A DNA stretch of 64,000 bases from Secundilactobacillus collinoides DSM 20515 = JCM 1123 (GCF_001435975.1 NZ_AYYR01000013.1:124001-188000); one strand, 5' to 3'; shown: positions 27,829 to 36,238, counted from the first letter of the stretch. Numbers and translations are program-made. Notes: generated from the sequence alone by a model not told the origin.

Positions 27829-27842
27829 TGGAACGCGTTCCA
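27829..27842. promoter_or_regulatory. LacI-type operator palindrome
   Basis: TGGAACGCGTTCCA is a perfect 14-bp palindrome with a central CG, the form recognised by LacI-family repressors. It lies 45 bases upstream of the HAD phosphatase start, in the promoter of the HAD-lacI operon. Confidence 0.65.
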
Positions 27843-27851
27843 TGGCAAGAG

Positions 27852-27892
27852 AAAAGACAATGACGAGATGGTTTTTTCATCATTGTCTGATT
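27852..27892 (-). terminator. Probable terminator of the LysR gene
   Basis: AGACAATGA pairs with TCATTGTCT around a 16-base loop; the minus-strand transcript continues as TTTCTCTT. It lies 40 bases beyond the LysR stop. Confidence 0.55.
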
Positions 27893-27927
27893 GAGGTACA
27901 TTAGAACTGATTAGGTCGATAAAGGCG

Positions 27928-28803
27928 TCAAAGTGTTGGGAGATATGACAGAAATGCAGCAACTGCTGAATCCATGGGGCTTTTTAGGTAGCACCAACCG
28001 GTCGTCATGTGTGTCGACAGGTTGCTTTTAATGGGCACAGATTCAAGGCCAGGCATATTTTCGGGGATTTGAGTTTTGGGAAGAATGGTGAACGATGGTT
28101 CCATCAACAGTTCCGTCATCATCAGATCCAGTGATGTAAAGCTTTCCCGCTCACCGTTAAATTGGCCTTCTGCGAGTAATTTATTAATTTGATTTGAAAA
28201 AAATTGTCCAGGCCACTCATCTGGTTGAAGAAACTTCAAATTTGTCAGTTGAGAAATCTTCAAGGGACGTAATTGTTTCAAAATACTAGTATCAGCGACG
28301 ATAACAAATTCATCCGTATTGACACTTCGCCAAGCCAAAGGTTTAATCGAATGGTCAACGATGGCCAATCCCAACTGAGCCGTGCCCCCAAGAACATCAG
28401 CGATGGCATCATTTGAGGACCGTTTATTAATTCGCACAGTAAAGTGATTTCGATAGGTTTTTTTAAATGCCGTTAGTTGCTCAACAAATGGTTGAAAGAC
28501 GGGCCCTAGAAACATTGAAACATTCAACGTTGTTTCGGCGTAATCACTATCCTGCCAAAGCGCCGCGAGTGCCTTATTGTAAGTTTCTAGAAGTTGTTTC
28601 GCGTAACCTAGAAAAGTTTCTCCGGAATTCGTCAACGCAACGTGGTGGTGATCCCTTACGATGAGTGCGTGGCCGACTTCTTTTTCTAGGGCTTTTATGT
28701 TAGCACTCATTGCGGGTTGTGAAATAAAATTCTTTTTTGCAGCTTGTGTAAAATTAAGTAATTCCGCTACATCTACATAATATTTTAAGGTATTAAAGTC
28801 CAT
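27928..28803 (-). CDS. LysR-family transcriptional regulator
   Basis: A 291-residue LysR regulator. The winged HTH is at about 1-60 (MDFNTLKYYVDVAELLNFTQ start; AAKKNFISQPAMSANIKALE, then LIVRDHHHVALTNSGE) and the rest is an effector-binding domain with two lobes. The usual 'FxR' in the wing is VRD. The ATG at 28803 follows AAGAGGCAG. It is divergent from an MDR dehydrogenase/NmrA-like pair, with a perfect short dyad between them, so it probably regulates that pair in the usual LysR way. Confidence 0.9.
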   Translation of the reverse strand: MDFNTLKYYVDVAELLNFTQAAKKNFISQPAMSANIKALEKEVGHALIVRDHHHVALTNSGETFLGYAKQLLETYNKALAALWQDSDYAETTLNVSMFLGPVFQPFVEQLTAFKKTYRNHFTVRINKRSSNDAIADVLGGTAQLGLAIVDHSIKPLAWRSVNTDEFVIVADTSILKQLRPLKISQLTNLKFLQPDEWPGQFFSNQINKLLAEGQFNGERESFTSLDLMMTELLMEPSFTILPKTQIPENMPGLESVPIKSNLSTHMTTGWCYLKSPMDSAVAAFLSYLPTL

Positions 28804-28830
28804 ATTCTGCCTCTTTGTTATAAAAATCAC

Positions 28831-28843
28831 TTATGACCCATAA
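28831..28843. promoter_or_regulatory. LysR-type dyad
   Basis: TTATG-ACC-CATAA is a perfect inverted repeat with a 3-base centre in the 111-base region between the LysR gene and its divergent target. It has the T-N11-A form of LysR sites. Confidence 0.55.
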
Positions 28844-28914
28844 CAATTATCCGATATTTCCGTTCTGATGTAAACCATTTTAGAATGAAACCGTATTCAA
28901 AAGGAGGAACTATC

Positions 28915-29895
28915 ATGTTAAGAAAGTCCGTTTATTGGCCATCCGCCGGCGTTGCAGAATATCACGAGTCAGAAACGCGCGAACCAAAGGATGACGAAGT
29001 TTTGATTGCGAATCACTACTCCTTGATTAGTCAAAGTAGTGAGCATAGTTGGTTCATTAATGATAAAGCCCACGTTGTTTTAGGCACGACTTTCCCTTTC
29101 ATTCCGGGTTATAGTGCGTCCGGTTACGTTGAGTCCGTTGGTAAGAATGTCACGAAATTTAAAGTCGGTGATAAAGTCATTGGTGCGCCAGTGTTCGGCG
29201 CTCATTCAAATTTCGCATACGTGGATGAAATCAACACCTATGCTGTTCCAGAAAACGTAAAATTGGATGATGCAGTTTTTTATAATCTGGGTATGACAGC
29301 CCTTTTCACGTTAGATAAAGCGGCGCTTAGATTAGGTCAATCCATCGCAATCATTGGTGCGGGCGTTCTTGGGCAGATCGCCATTCAAGGCGCGAAAGCT
29401 GATGGACTGCACCCAATTATTGCGTTTGACATTCAAGAGCAACGGCGTCAGGCTGCTAAAAAAGCTGGTGCAGATTACGTTTTAGACCCGAACGATTCTG
29501 ATGGCATCGAATCCCTGATCCAACAACTGGGCGGCGGTGTTGACGGTGCGCTGGATGTTTCCGGTAGCAATGCCGGTATGAATCTGGCAATTCATTTAGC
29601 AAGACCGCTTGGCAAAGTTGTTTTCTGTACCGCAAATAATGACGATCAAACGTTGCACTATGGTGAATTATTCATCAAGAATTTAACGCTTCTCGGCGAT
29701 TTTGTGAATACCGAAATGAATCGTCAACACAAAGCAATTAGCAACTTTTTGTGGTTGTTAAGCGCAAAAAAGATTGTCGCCCCTGCCCACGAGGATACCA
29801 TTTACGAACCGACGGACGACAATATTAAAATGCTTTACGGCAAAGTATTAAAGCATGATAACACAATCAATAACCCCATTTTTAAGTGGCGTTAA
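28915..29895 (+). CDS. Zinc-free medium-chain dehydrogenase/reductase
   Basis: A 326-residue member of the MDR superfamily. It lacks the catalytic zinc motif (GHExxG is replaced by PGYSASGYV) and the structural zinc cysteines, but keeps the Rossmann motif GAGVLGQIAIQGA near residue 150 and the closing substrate-domain pattern. It probably reduces an aldehyde, ketone or enone with NAD(P)H. The ATG at 28915 has AAAGGAGG in front. First gene of a two-gene operon with an NmrA-like protein, under divergent LysR control. Substrate unknown. Confidence 0.86.
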   Translation: MLRKSVYWPSAGVAEYHESETREPKDDEVLIANHYSLISQSSEHSWFINDKAHVVLGTTFPFIPGYSASGYVESVGKNVTKFKVGDKVIGAPVFGAHSNFAYVDEINTYAVPENVKLDDAVFYNLGMTALFTLDKAALRLGQSIAIIGAGVLGQIAIQGAKADGLHPIIAFDIQEQRRQAAKKAGADYVLDPNDSDGIESLIQQLGGGVDGALDVSGSNAGMNLAIHLARPLGKVVFCTANNDDQTLHYGELFIKNLTLLGDFVNTEMNRQHKAISNFLWLLSAKKIVAPAHEDTIYEPTDDNIKMLYGKVLKHDNTINNPIFKWR

Positions 29896-29922
29896 ATTAG
29901 TTGGTAAAAGGAGATAATTAAG

Positions 29923-30762
29923 ATGAAAGTACTAGTTACCGCATCGTTTTGTCACATCGGTCAAAAGGTGATCCCACTGCTTGCTGCCAACAACGTGGAC
30001 GTTCGAGCTGTTGATCCGGATCCCAAAAACACCGCCCCACTAAAAAAATTGGGTGCAAAAGAAGTTATCGTCGGTGATATTCGGCGTGATGAAATTATTG
30101 ACAAGGCAGTTGCCGGCGTTGATAAAGTTTTGCTGATCTTGCCCGATGCACTGTCAGGTATGGTGCCAATGGCAACCAGATTAATCGAAGCTGCAAAAAA
30201 GAATAACGTCACCCATTTTGTTTTCTCTTCATGCTTAAATACCGTGATGGAATTGATTCAGCACTGGGAGAAGTATGAAATTGAAGACGAGTTGATGGGA
30301 TCGACGCTGAACTATACCATCACCAAACCAAGCGGCTACATGGAAGGACACTTTCCGACTGGACCAGGCAGTGTCTTTGAAACTGGCGTCTTAACCAGTT
30401 TCATGAAAGTTGATCAACCTTCCAACTTAATCAGTTTGGACGACATCGCAGCCGCCAATGTCAAAGTGCTGTTGAGTGATGACGAGTACTACGCCTGCTC
30501 ACTTGACTTATGTACAAACGACAATCGGACAACGCGAGAATATGCGCAAGAGATTTGTGATAAAACGAATCAAACATTAAAGGTAAACATGATTCCTATT
30601 CCTGATTTTCCATCAGTTCATGCGAATGACCAGTTTGGCCGGATTGCCGCTTACCATGGCAATCATCCCTACAAAGAAAACCCGCTTGATTTCAATGCGG
30701 TAATGGAACGGCCGGCAAAATCATTTAGTCAGTACGTTGATGACGTTCTAGCCAGCAAATAA
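29923..30762 (+). CDS. NmrA/HSCARG-like NAD(P)-binding protein with altered nucleotide motif
   Basis: A 279-residue atypical short-chain dehydrogenase relative. The start KVLVTASFCHIGQKVIPLL corresponds to the usual ILVTGATGxxGxxV, but two of the three glycines of the dinucleotide motif are lost (TASFCHIG). The Asp after the second strand (AVDPDPKN) and the GDIRR motif are present. The NmrA family includes quinone reductases and redox-sensing regulators that bind NADP without catalysis. Starts 27 bases after the MDR dehydrogenase with AGGAGAT upstream, so it is co-expressed. It may sense rather than turn over the cofactor, which is inference. Confidence 0.82.
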   Translation: MKVLVTASFCHIGQKVIPLLAANNVDVRAVDPDPKNTAPLKKLGAKEVIVGDIRRDEIIDKAVAGVDKVLLILPDALSGMVPMATRLIEAAKKNNVTHFVFSSCLNTVMELIQHWEKYEIEDELMGSTLNYTITKPSGYMEGHFPTGPGSVFETGVLTSFMKVDQPSNLISLDDIAAANVKVLLSDDEYYACSLDLCTNDNRTTREYAQEICDKTNQTLKVNMIPIPDFPSVHANDQFGRIAAYHGNHPYKENPLDFNAVMERPAKSFSQYVDDVLASK

Positions 30763-30799
30763 GTGATGAATAAGTAGTAAGTGCGAATGAAATACCATC

Positions 30800-30850
30800 C
30801 CAAAACAACGCCCCTCATCCCTTGTACAGAATGAGGGGCGTTGTTTTGAT
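30800..30850 (+). terminator. Terminator after the NmrA-like gene
   Basis: Perfect 18-bp stem (30801-30818 with 30831-30848) and 12-base loop; the stem ends in TTGTTTTG. Confidence 0.85.
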
Positions 30851-31149
30851 GTCGCAGCAAGTCATTGTCATAAAGCCCTAATAATTGCACACGTAAAGCA
30901 GGACTAATGGTGATGAACAGCAATGCAAATTGCCTTTAAAACACAACAACTTGCTATCTACGTTGCTACTAGTAGTCTGATCAGGCCCGACCTAATCCTA
31001 CTCAATTTCCCACAACGTCACAACAGACCTAGTTTTCAAAATGTAAAGTGTGCCTTATTATTTGAAAGCTTGGTCTGTTGTCTTCAAGTGGAAAATCCAA
31101 ATTGAATGGGTAACCCCCCAGGCTCGGCCAATTATCGTGAGTTTCTCAG
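30851..31149. other. Gene-free stretch
   Basis: About 300 bases between converging genes. I see no ORF with a start signal and no second terminator for the aldo/keto reductase. Confidence 0.35.
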
Positions 31150-32154
31150 CTATTTCTTTTCATCGATCAAAACGGTACCCTGATCCGGATTATGGTCAAT
31201 GGCGCCCACGATTTCGTGTGGGAAGTACAGTGCTTCAAGATACTGCACGTCATCGGCTGTCAGCTGCAGGTTCAGCGCGTTGGCAGCGTCATCTAAATGA
31301 CTGACCTTGGTCGAGCCGACGATTGGGGATGCGACACCCTTCGCCCACTGCCATGCAAGCGCGATTTGGCTCATTGAGGTATTGTACTTGTCTGCTAATT
31401 CACTGACCCGTTTGACGATGTCCAGGTCTTGATCCTTAGCCTTATCATATTTGCCCATAGCAACGCGGTCAGTCTGACTGCGCAGCGTATCCGTTTGCCA
31501 ATTCAAATGGCTCAGGTGGCCTGCCGCCAACGGACTGTATGGCATGAGTGACACGTTGTCCTGTTTGCAAATAGGAATCAGTTCCCGTTCGTCCTCACGG
31601 TACAGCAGATTGTAGTGGTTTTCCATGGTTGAAAATGGTGCCCAGCCGTTGTCTTTAGCCACCTGCTGCATGTTCTGGAACTGGTAGCCGTACATGGCAG
31701 ATGCCCCTAATGCCCGGACTTTTCCTGCTTGGACCAAGTCGTTTAACGCACCCATCGTTTCTTCAATTGGGGTGTCATAGTCGAAACGGTGAATAATGTA
31801 AACGTCAAGGTAGTCCGTGCCGAGGCGCTTTAATGTTCCGTCGATCTCGCGGGCAATGGCAGCCTTTGATAATCGGCCTTCATTAAAGTACACCTTTGAA
31901 GCAATAACGACTTTGTCCCGGGCGACGTTCTTCTTGAGCGCCTGACCCAGGTAAGTTTCACTGGTACCGGCTGAGTATACATTGGCGGTGTCAAAGAAGT
32001 TGATGCCTAAATCCAGTGCGTGTTTGATAACCGCTTCACTGTCGGCCTCGTTTAACGTCCAGTCGTGCATAGTTCCGGCTTTCCCAAAGCTCATGGCGCC
32101 AACGCAGATTTTTGAAGCGTTGATGTCGGTGTTGCCCAATGTCGTGTATTTCAT
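31150..32154 (-). CDS. Aldo/keto reductase
   Basis: A 334-residue NADPH-dependent aldo/keto reductase of the YajO/IolS-like group. Catalytic tetrad: Asp and Tyr in FFDTANVYSAG near residues 53-58, Lys in VIASKVYF, His in YIIHRFD. The cofactor pocket SPIVGSTKVSHLDD is present. Such enzymes reduce aldehydes and ketones and serve stress protection or fermentation balance. Its promoter has the 19-bp spacer and central dyad seen with MerR-family activators, and a second reductase in this window (50205-51053) has the same arrangement. Confidence 0.92.
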   Translation of the reverse strand: MKYTTLGNTDINASKICVGAMSFGKAGTMHDWTLNEADSEAVIKHALDLGINFFDTANVYSAGTSETYLGQALKKNVARDKVVIASKVYFNEGRLSKAAIAREIDGTLKRLGTDYLDVYIIHRFDYDTPIEETMGALNDLVQAGKVRALGASAMYGYQFQNMQQVAKDNGWAPFSTMENHYNLLYREDERELIPICKQDNVSLMPYSPLAAGHLSHLNWQTDTLRSQTDRVAMGKYDKAKDQDLDIVKRVSELADKYNTSMSQIALAWQWAKGVASPIVGSTKVSHLDDAANALNLQLTADDVQYLEALYFPHEIVGAIDHNPDQGTVLIDEKK

Positions 32155-32191
32155 AATGCGACCCCTTTTCTTGATTGTGATTTACAAGACA

Positions 32192-32222
32192 AGTGTAGCC
32201 CTTCGAGTGAACTTTAAGTCAA
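32192..32222 (-). promoter_or_regulatory. MerR-type promoter of the aldo/keto reductase gene
   Basis: On the minus strand TTGACT (32217-32222), a 19-bp spacer and TACACT (32192-32197). The spacer holds the dyad CTTAAAGTTCACTCGAAG. A 19-bp spacer is characteristic of MerR-activated promoters. Confidence 0.65.
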
Positions 32223-32240
32223 GTATTTAGTCGCGGAATT

Positions 32241-32885
32241 TTAAGCGTGATGTTGGCGACGCTGCCAAGTAGCCACCAGGCCATAAGGAATCGTGCGTTC
32301 AGAGTGGGACAGCAGCCGTTTGATATTCGCATGATGTCGGACTGTCACAAATGCTGAAACCAGGATCATAAAAATAACTAAGATCGGTTGGCCCATTGTT
32401 GCGCAGATGACAGTGGTTCCCCATAAACTGACAACGCTGGCGACGCTGACCATGCTGGAAACTGCCAGAAGAAGCAGAAATAATCCTAGCGCGATCAGCA
32501 ATAGTTTAGGTGCCACAGCTAAAAGAACGCCGGCAGTGGTGGCGACGGATTTGCCGCCTTTAAAGTGGAGAAAGCACGAAAACGCGTGACCCACAATGGC
32601 TACCATCCCCGCCAGAAGTCCCAACGCTGGTGCATGAGCAAAATGCAGCCATACCGGCAGCAACACTGCAACGTAGCCTTTGGCGGCGTCCAGCAGCAAG
32701 GTGACCAACCCCACCGGCAATCCCAGCATTCGTGTCATATTGGCTGTCCCGATATTACCGCTGCCAAACTGCCGCACGTCTTTTCTGCTTAGCAAGCGGC
32801 TCAGTAATACCCCAGTGGGAATGGACCCGATGACGTATGCCCCCAACAAGAGCACGTAGATGATAATCCCTGTTTTTTCTGACAT
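32241..32885 (-). CDS. plsY: Glycerol-3-phosphate acyltransferase PlsY
   Basis: A 214-residue membrane enzyme that transfers acyl groups from acyl-phosphate to glycerol-3-phosphate, first step of phospholipid synthesis. Five to seven helices and three conserved cytoplasmic motifs: GSGNIGTANMTRMLG (usually GSGNPGATN), GHAFSCFLHFKGGKSVATTAG and RHHANIKRLLSHSE. The departures (Ile for Pro, Ala-Asn for Ala-Thr-Asn) suggest a divergent second copy rather than the housekeeping one. Start overlaps the stop of plsC by one base (TAATG), giving translational coupling. Third gene of the DegV-PlsC-PlsY operon. Confidence 0.9.
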   Translation of the reverse strand: MSEKTGIIIYVLLLGAYVIGSIPTGVLLSRLLSRKDVRQFGSGNIGTANMTRMLGLPVGLVTLLLDAAKGYVAVLLPVWLHFAHAPALGLLAGMVAIVGHAFSCFLHFKGGKSVATTAGVLLAVAPKLLLIALGLFLLLLAVSSMVSVASVVSLWGTTVICATMGQPILVIFMILVSAFVTVRHHANIKRLLSHSERTIPYGLVATWQRRQHHA

Positions 32886-33487
32886 TAGAAGATCACCGGC
32901 AGCCAGGATTTACGAGCGGGCATTTCTTCAGCCAATGCTGTGAAGGTCTGGTTGAGGTCGTAGGTCGCTTGTTCGCGCTGCTTTCGGTTAAGTGGTTGTG
33001 ATGGATCGGTCTGAATTGCGTCACCGATAACCAGTGTGTTGCGTCCCCACCCCTGATGCTGGATGGCGACGGGCAGAATCGGTGCCCCACTGTTATGGGC
33101 AATCACGAGGTAGCCAGATTTAAGCGTACTGCTGTAGCGCGACCCGCTTGGAAACACGATCAAGGACTCCGGCCGCGTTTTTAAATGGTCAACAGTCTGG
33201 TTTAAGACTGCTACGTTAGGCTGCCCCCTGTCGATTGGAAATGCATTGAGCCGGCGGAGAAGCCAACCAACTAATGGCTGCTTAAAGAGTGCCTGCTTTG
33301 CCATGAAGAAAAACGGTGTTGGGGCCAGCGTTGTTGCGTATACCAAGGCATCCCAGGCGTGGTGATGCTGCGCCACAAGAATGTACGGCTGATTCATAAT
33401 AGCACGATCACGGTGCTGGATTTTGATTGGTCCGAGTTTAAAAAATAAGTATAAGTGCACACATTGGCGTGCGAAACGATAGAACAT
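32885..33487 (-). CDS. 1-acylglycerol-3-phosphate acyltransferase (PlsC-like)
   Basis: A 200-residue lysophosphatidic acid acyltransferase-like protein. The HX4D motif is in HHHAWD near residue 42; the glycerol phosphate-binding motif reads VFPSGSRYSS rather than FPEGTRS, so the Glu is replaced by Ser. A hydrophobic N-terminal region associates with the membrane. Step two of phosphatidic acid synthesis, or acylation of another lipid given the changed motif. Lies 12 bases after degV and overlaps plsY by one base. Confidence 0.87.
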   Translation of the reverse strand: MFYRFARQCVHLYLFFKLGPIKIQHRDRAIMNQPYILVAQHHHAWDALVYATTLAPTPFFFMAKQALFKQPLVGWLLRRLNAFPIDRGQPNVAVLNQTVDHLKTRPESLIVFPSGSRYSSTLKSGYLVIAHNSGAPILPVAIQHQGWGRNTLVIGDAIQTDPSQPLNRKQREQATYDLNQTFTALAEEMPARKSWLPVIF

Positions 33488-33499
33488 AGCATCATCCTC

Positions 33500-34417
33500 C
33501 TAGGCTTGAACTTGCAGCTGTGAGCGCTGGCTTATCATCTGGTCGACCAACACTTGCCAGTCATAGGCCCAAGCGATGGCGAGTACGCCGGCGCCCGTAT
33601 GACAGCCGACGCCAGGACCGATGACGCTGGCACTGAAGCGAACATCTGTGAACGTGTGTTTCAAGTGGTGCAGCCAGGCACGTTTTTCATCCGGCGCGTT
33701 GCCATCAAACACAACGGCGGCGTATGGTAATTTAGGGGCAGCCTTCAAACTCGTTGTCAGGTCTGCTTCGATGTGAGCCAGGGCACGCTGCGCTGTTCGT
33801 TCCTTCGCGATTGGGCGAATGACACCCGAGTCCTGAGTGTCAATGGCAAGAATCGGTCGCACGCGCAACAGGTTGCCTAACACCTGCGAAGTGGTCGAAA
33901 TGCGCCCCGTTCGTTTTAAGTAATTAAGGTCCTTAACGATGAACTCGATTTGCAACGAGGACTTCAGTTTTTCCAGAGCCGTCAAAATCTCGTTGACCGC
34001 AAACCCTTCCTTTGCCAGTTTTGATGCCAGCAACACCAACATTTCATTTCCCCCGCAGGTACTGTTGGTGTCGACTAAATGCATTTGCGGCTGCTGCTGA
34101 TCAGCAAACACGGTCAACGCGCTGTTAAACGAACTGATGCCTTTAGACATCGGCAGCATGATGACGTCGGTCACCCCCGTTTCACTCAGCTTTGCCAGCA
34201 GATCAGTCACCGTTCCCATACTGGGCATTGAAGTTGTCGGTAACGTTTTGCGGGTCGCTAATTGCGCATAGAACGCTTTGGGCGTAATCGTTGCCATATC
34301 GATAGCGGTTTTTCCGTCCCAAATAATTGAGACTGGTGTGATATAAATATTACCGGCACGGGCGACCGTTTGCGGAGTCAGGTACGCCGTGCTGTCTGTT
34401 ATGATTGCGATTGTCAT
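33500..34417 (-). CDS. DegV-family fatty-acid-binding protein
   Basis: A 305-residue DegV protein. TDSTAYLTP at the N-terminus and TSMPSMGTVTDLL near residue 75 match the family's ligand pocket, and the C-terminal domain carries the usual SVIGPGVGCHTGAGVLAIAW. DegV (FakB) proteins bind a single fatty acid and present it to the FakA kinase for phosphorylation, which then feeds PlsY or PlsC. That fits the operon with plsC and plsY exactly. The ATG at 34417 has AAGGAGCG upstream. The promoter lies across two identical palindromes shared with the divergent TetR gene. Confidence 0.92.
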   Translation of the reverse strand: MTIAIITDSTAYLTPQTVARAGNIYITPVSIIWDGKTAIDMATITPKAFYAQLATRKTLPTTSMPSMGTVTDLLAKLSETGVTDVIMLPMSKGISSFNSALTVFADQQQPQMHLVDTNSTCGGNEMLVLLASKLAKEGFAVNEILTALEKLKSSLQIEFIVKDLNYLKRTGRISTTSQVLGNLLRVRPILAIDTQDSGVIRPIAKERTAQRALAHIEADLTTSLKAAPKLPYAAVVFDGNAPDEKRAWLHHLKHTFTDVRFSASVIGPGVGCHTGAGVLAIAWAYDWQVLVDQMISQRSQLQVQA

Positions 34418-34449
34418 ATAAACGCTCCTTCTGGATTGCTTTTTGAGCA

Positions 34450-34491
34450 CTATACTAGTATAGTTGCTGAATGAATCCTATACTAGTATAG
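34450..34491. promoter_or_regulatory. Tandem operator: two identical 14-bp palindromes
   Basis: CTATACTAGTATAG occurs at 34450-34463 and again at 34478-34491, both perfect palindromes with centres 28 bp apart (close to three helical turns). They lie between degV and the divergent TetR gene and are the likely binding sites of that TetR protein. Confidence 0.75.
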
Positions 34492-34495
34492 TCAC

Positions 34496-34525
34496 GTGAC
34501 AACGTCAATCAAAAAATGATATGAT
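34496..34525 (+). promoter_or_regulatory. Predicted promoter of the TetR gene
   Basis: GTGACA (34496-34501), an 18-bp spacer and TATGAT (34520-34525), directly after the second palindrome. Confidence 0.45.
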
Positions 34526-34592
34526 AGTTATTGAAAACCACTGAGCGCGGGGCGTGACGCCCACCTTAATTTTTTCAAAAGGAGGTCATCGG

Positions 34593-35201
34593 ATGACGAC
34601 TGAACCGTTAAAAACCAAAATATTAGCCGTGAGCCTGCCATTATTTATTGAACACGGTTATAAAAAAGTAACTTACAAACAAATCGCGGATGCCGTTGGA
34701 ATCAGCAAATCGCTCCTGCAGTACCATTACCCGCAAAAGAGCCAATTGATGGCAGATCTAATGAACGTCAACTTCAACCAGTGGCTCAAAACGATTCCGG
34801 AGGGCGACCTGTACACCCGCCTCACCGCGTTTTTACTGATGTTTTTTGATTTTATTTCAACTAATAAGGCCGTCAACGGACTAATGACCGAAATCATCGC
34901 CAATAACGAACTCTTCAACGCCTTCATGACCTTCTTTAGTAACTGGCTGGCGGATAACAACTTCGTCAAACACGATGACAACAAGGTCAAGGCAGCCCTG
35001 CTGTTCGCTGTCAGCGGCGGTCTGCAACTGTACCGGTTTAAGGACAGTCTGATGGTGCCGGTTGAACAAGTCACGCATACGATTATTGCGACCCTGCTGA
35101 CAATTGTGGGCAAATCCAGTCAGTTGATCGACAGTACGTTTCATAATGCTGAAACATTGTATCAGCAATTACGGATCAAGGGGTGGCAGTTAGTGTACTA
35201 A
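34593..35201 (+). CDS. TetR/AcrR-family regulator of the lipid operon
   Basis: A 202-residue TetR regulator. HTH at about 5-50 (PLFIEHGYKKVTYKQIADAV, then GISKSLLQYHYPQKSQL) and a ligand-binding helical domain. The ATG at 34593 follows AAGGAGG. Divergent from degV-plsC-plsY with two identical palindromes between, so it very likely represses that operon, perhaps sensing a fatty acid or acyl derivative as FadR/FatR-type TetR proteins do. The sensed ligand is inference. Confidence 0.9.
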   Translation: MTTEPLKTKILAVSLPLFIEHGYKKVTYKQIADAVGISKSLLQYHYPQKSQLMADLMNVNFNQWLKTIPEGDLYTRLTAFLLMFFDFISTNKAVNGLMTEIIANNELFNAFMTFFSNWLADNNFVKHDDNKVKAALLFAVSGGLQLYRFKDSLMVPVEQVTHTIIATLLTIVGKSSQLIDSTFHNAETLYQQLRIKGWQLVY

Positions 35202-35232
35202 AAAAATCCCCGCAATAGCGAGGATTTTTTTA
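35201..35232 (+). terminator. Terminator after the TetR gene
   Basis: AAAAATCCCCGC and GCGAGGATTTTTT form a stem followed by a T-run, overlapping the end of the gene. Confidence 0.8.
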
Positions 35233-35311
35233 TCTTTAACTTTCAAACTTCAGCGTAAGTGCTGAGCAAGTTTCGGATTCGATGACGGATCGACTAAATG
35301 ATAGTGACTAT

Positions 35312-35968
35312 TTAAGCATTGCCAGTCGGAGTATAGAAATAATTTCTCACCGTTCCTACTGAGTAGCTGCCAGAAGTTTTGTTTGCACGAATTGCCAAAC
35401 GATAATTATACTTTCCTGTCTTACTCTTAATATGTTTATCTGGTAATTTAAGCATGTTTGTTTTCGCGTAATAGTAGGTCATATTATTCGCATGACGCAT
35501 CGCAGTAAGCTTGGTTGAGGAAATCGGCTTAGTATTCAAATTACCGGACGTATAATATTCAGCGTACCCGTTAACAGTCAACACTAACCTTGGTGCTTTT
35601 TTATAGGCAGAATTTGTTAAATTTGCCTTTCCTTTCACCAGATAATGATAGGCGTATATAGCTTTGGATCGTGCATCTTTAACAGTATTCACAGCGCTAA
35701 AGGTTAATGTCGTTTTGGTTGTTTGATGCCGTATTGCATAATTTGTGTCATCCAAGGCGACTGTAATCATTTCTTTGTTCTTCTTAGTTGGTTGCGTCAT
35801 GACCGTCAGCGTTGTGCCACGCGGGATAGTAACCTTGCCTATTTTAATGGTTTTTGTGGTCGTCACATCGTCTGATTTTGCTTGTGCATGAACAGGTTGA
35901 TCAGCACTGACAAATAGCGTTGCCATCAGCATAGAAAAACCTAGAAATATAACTTTATTGGGCTTCAT
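35312..35968 (-). CDS. Secreted hypothetical protein
   Basis: A 218-residue exported protein that I do not recognise. Signal peptide of about 28 residues ending HAQA. The mature part is basic and rich in Thr, Lys and Tyr, with beta-strand-like alternation and no Cys. Two weakly similar halves may exist: KIGKVTIPRGTTLTVMTQ and the later RNYFYTPTGNA closing strand. This resembles the small secreted surface proteins of lactobacilli. The start has a GGAGG site. Monocistronic. Confidence 0.7.
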   Translation of the reverse strand: MKPNKVIFLGFSMLMATLFVSADQPVHAQAKSDDVTTTKTIKIGKVTIPRGTTLTVMTQPTKKNKEMITVALDDTNYAIRHQTTKTTLTFSAVNTVKDARSKAIYAYHYLVKGKANLTNSAYKKAPRLVLTVNGYAEYYTSGNLNTKPISSTKLTAMRHANNMTYYYAKTNMLKLPDKHIKSKTGKYNYRLAIRANKTSGSYSVGTVRNYFYTPTGNA

Positions 35969-36187
35969 TTAACCACCTCCAAAATTATTTTACCATAAAA
36001 AAAAACGATTATACTACCCGCCATAAGCACTGCCGTTTAGCATTTTGGGAACGTTTTTTATCAAAAAAAATACCGGTCACGTCACGATTTAAATAAAGTC
36101 GGTTGTATGATTTGACCGTGCCATTCAGTCATTGATAATAAAATTTGGAGAATATGATGGCAATCGTATTCTCTTTTATGATATAGT

Positions 36188-36232
36188 CACAAAAAAACCG
36201 TAGCGCTTAAAAGCGTTACGGTTTTTTAGTTT
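36188..36232 (-). terminator. Terminator of the sulfo-type operon
   Basis: AACCGTAGCGC pairs with GCGTTACGGTT (one G-T pair), with U-rich runs on both sides; it ends the minus-strand transcript 8 bases after the ASST gene. Confidence 0.85.
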
Positions 36233-36238
36233 ATCAGA

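Noticed and set aside
34450-34491. CRISPR-like repeat pair
   Set aside because: Only two short identical palindromes, in a promoter between divergent genes; they fit operators.
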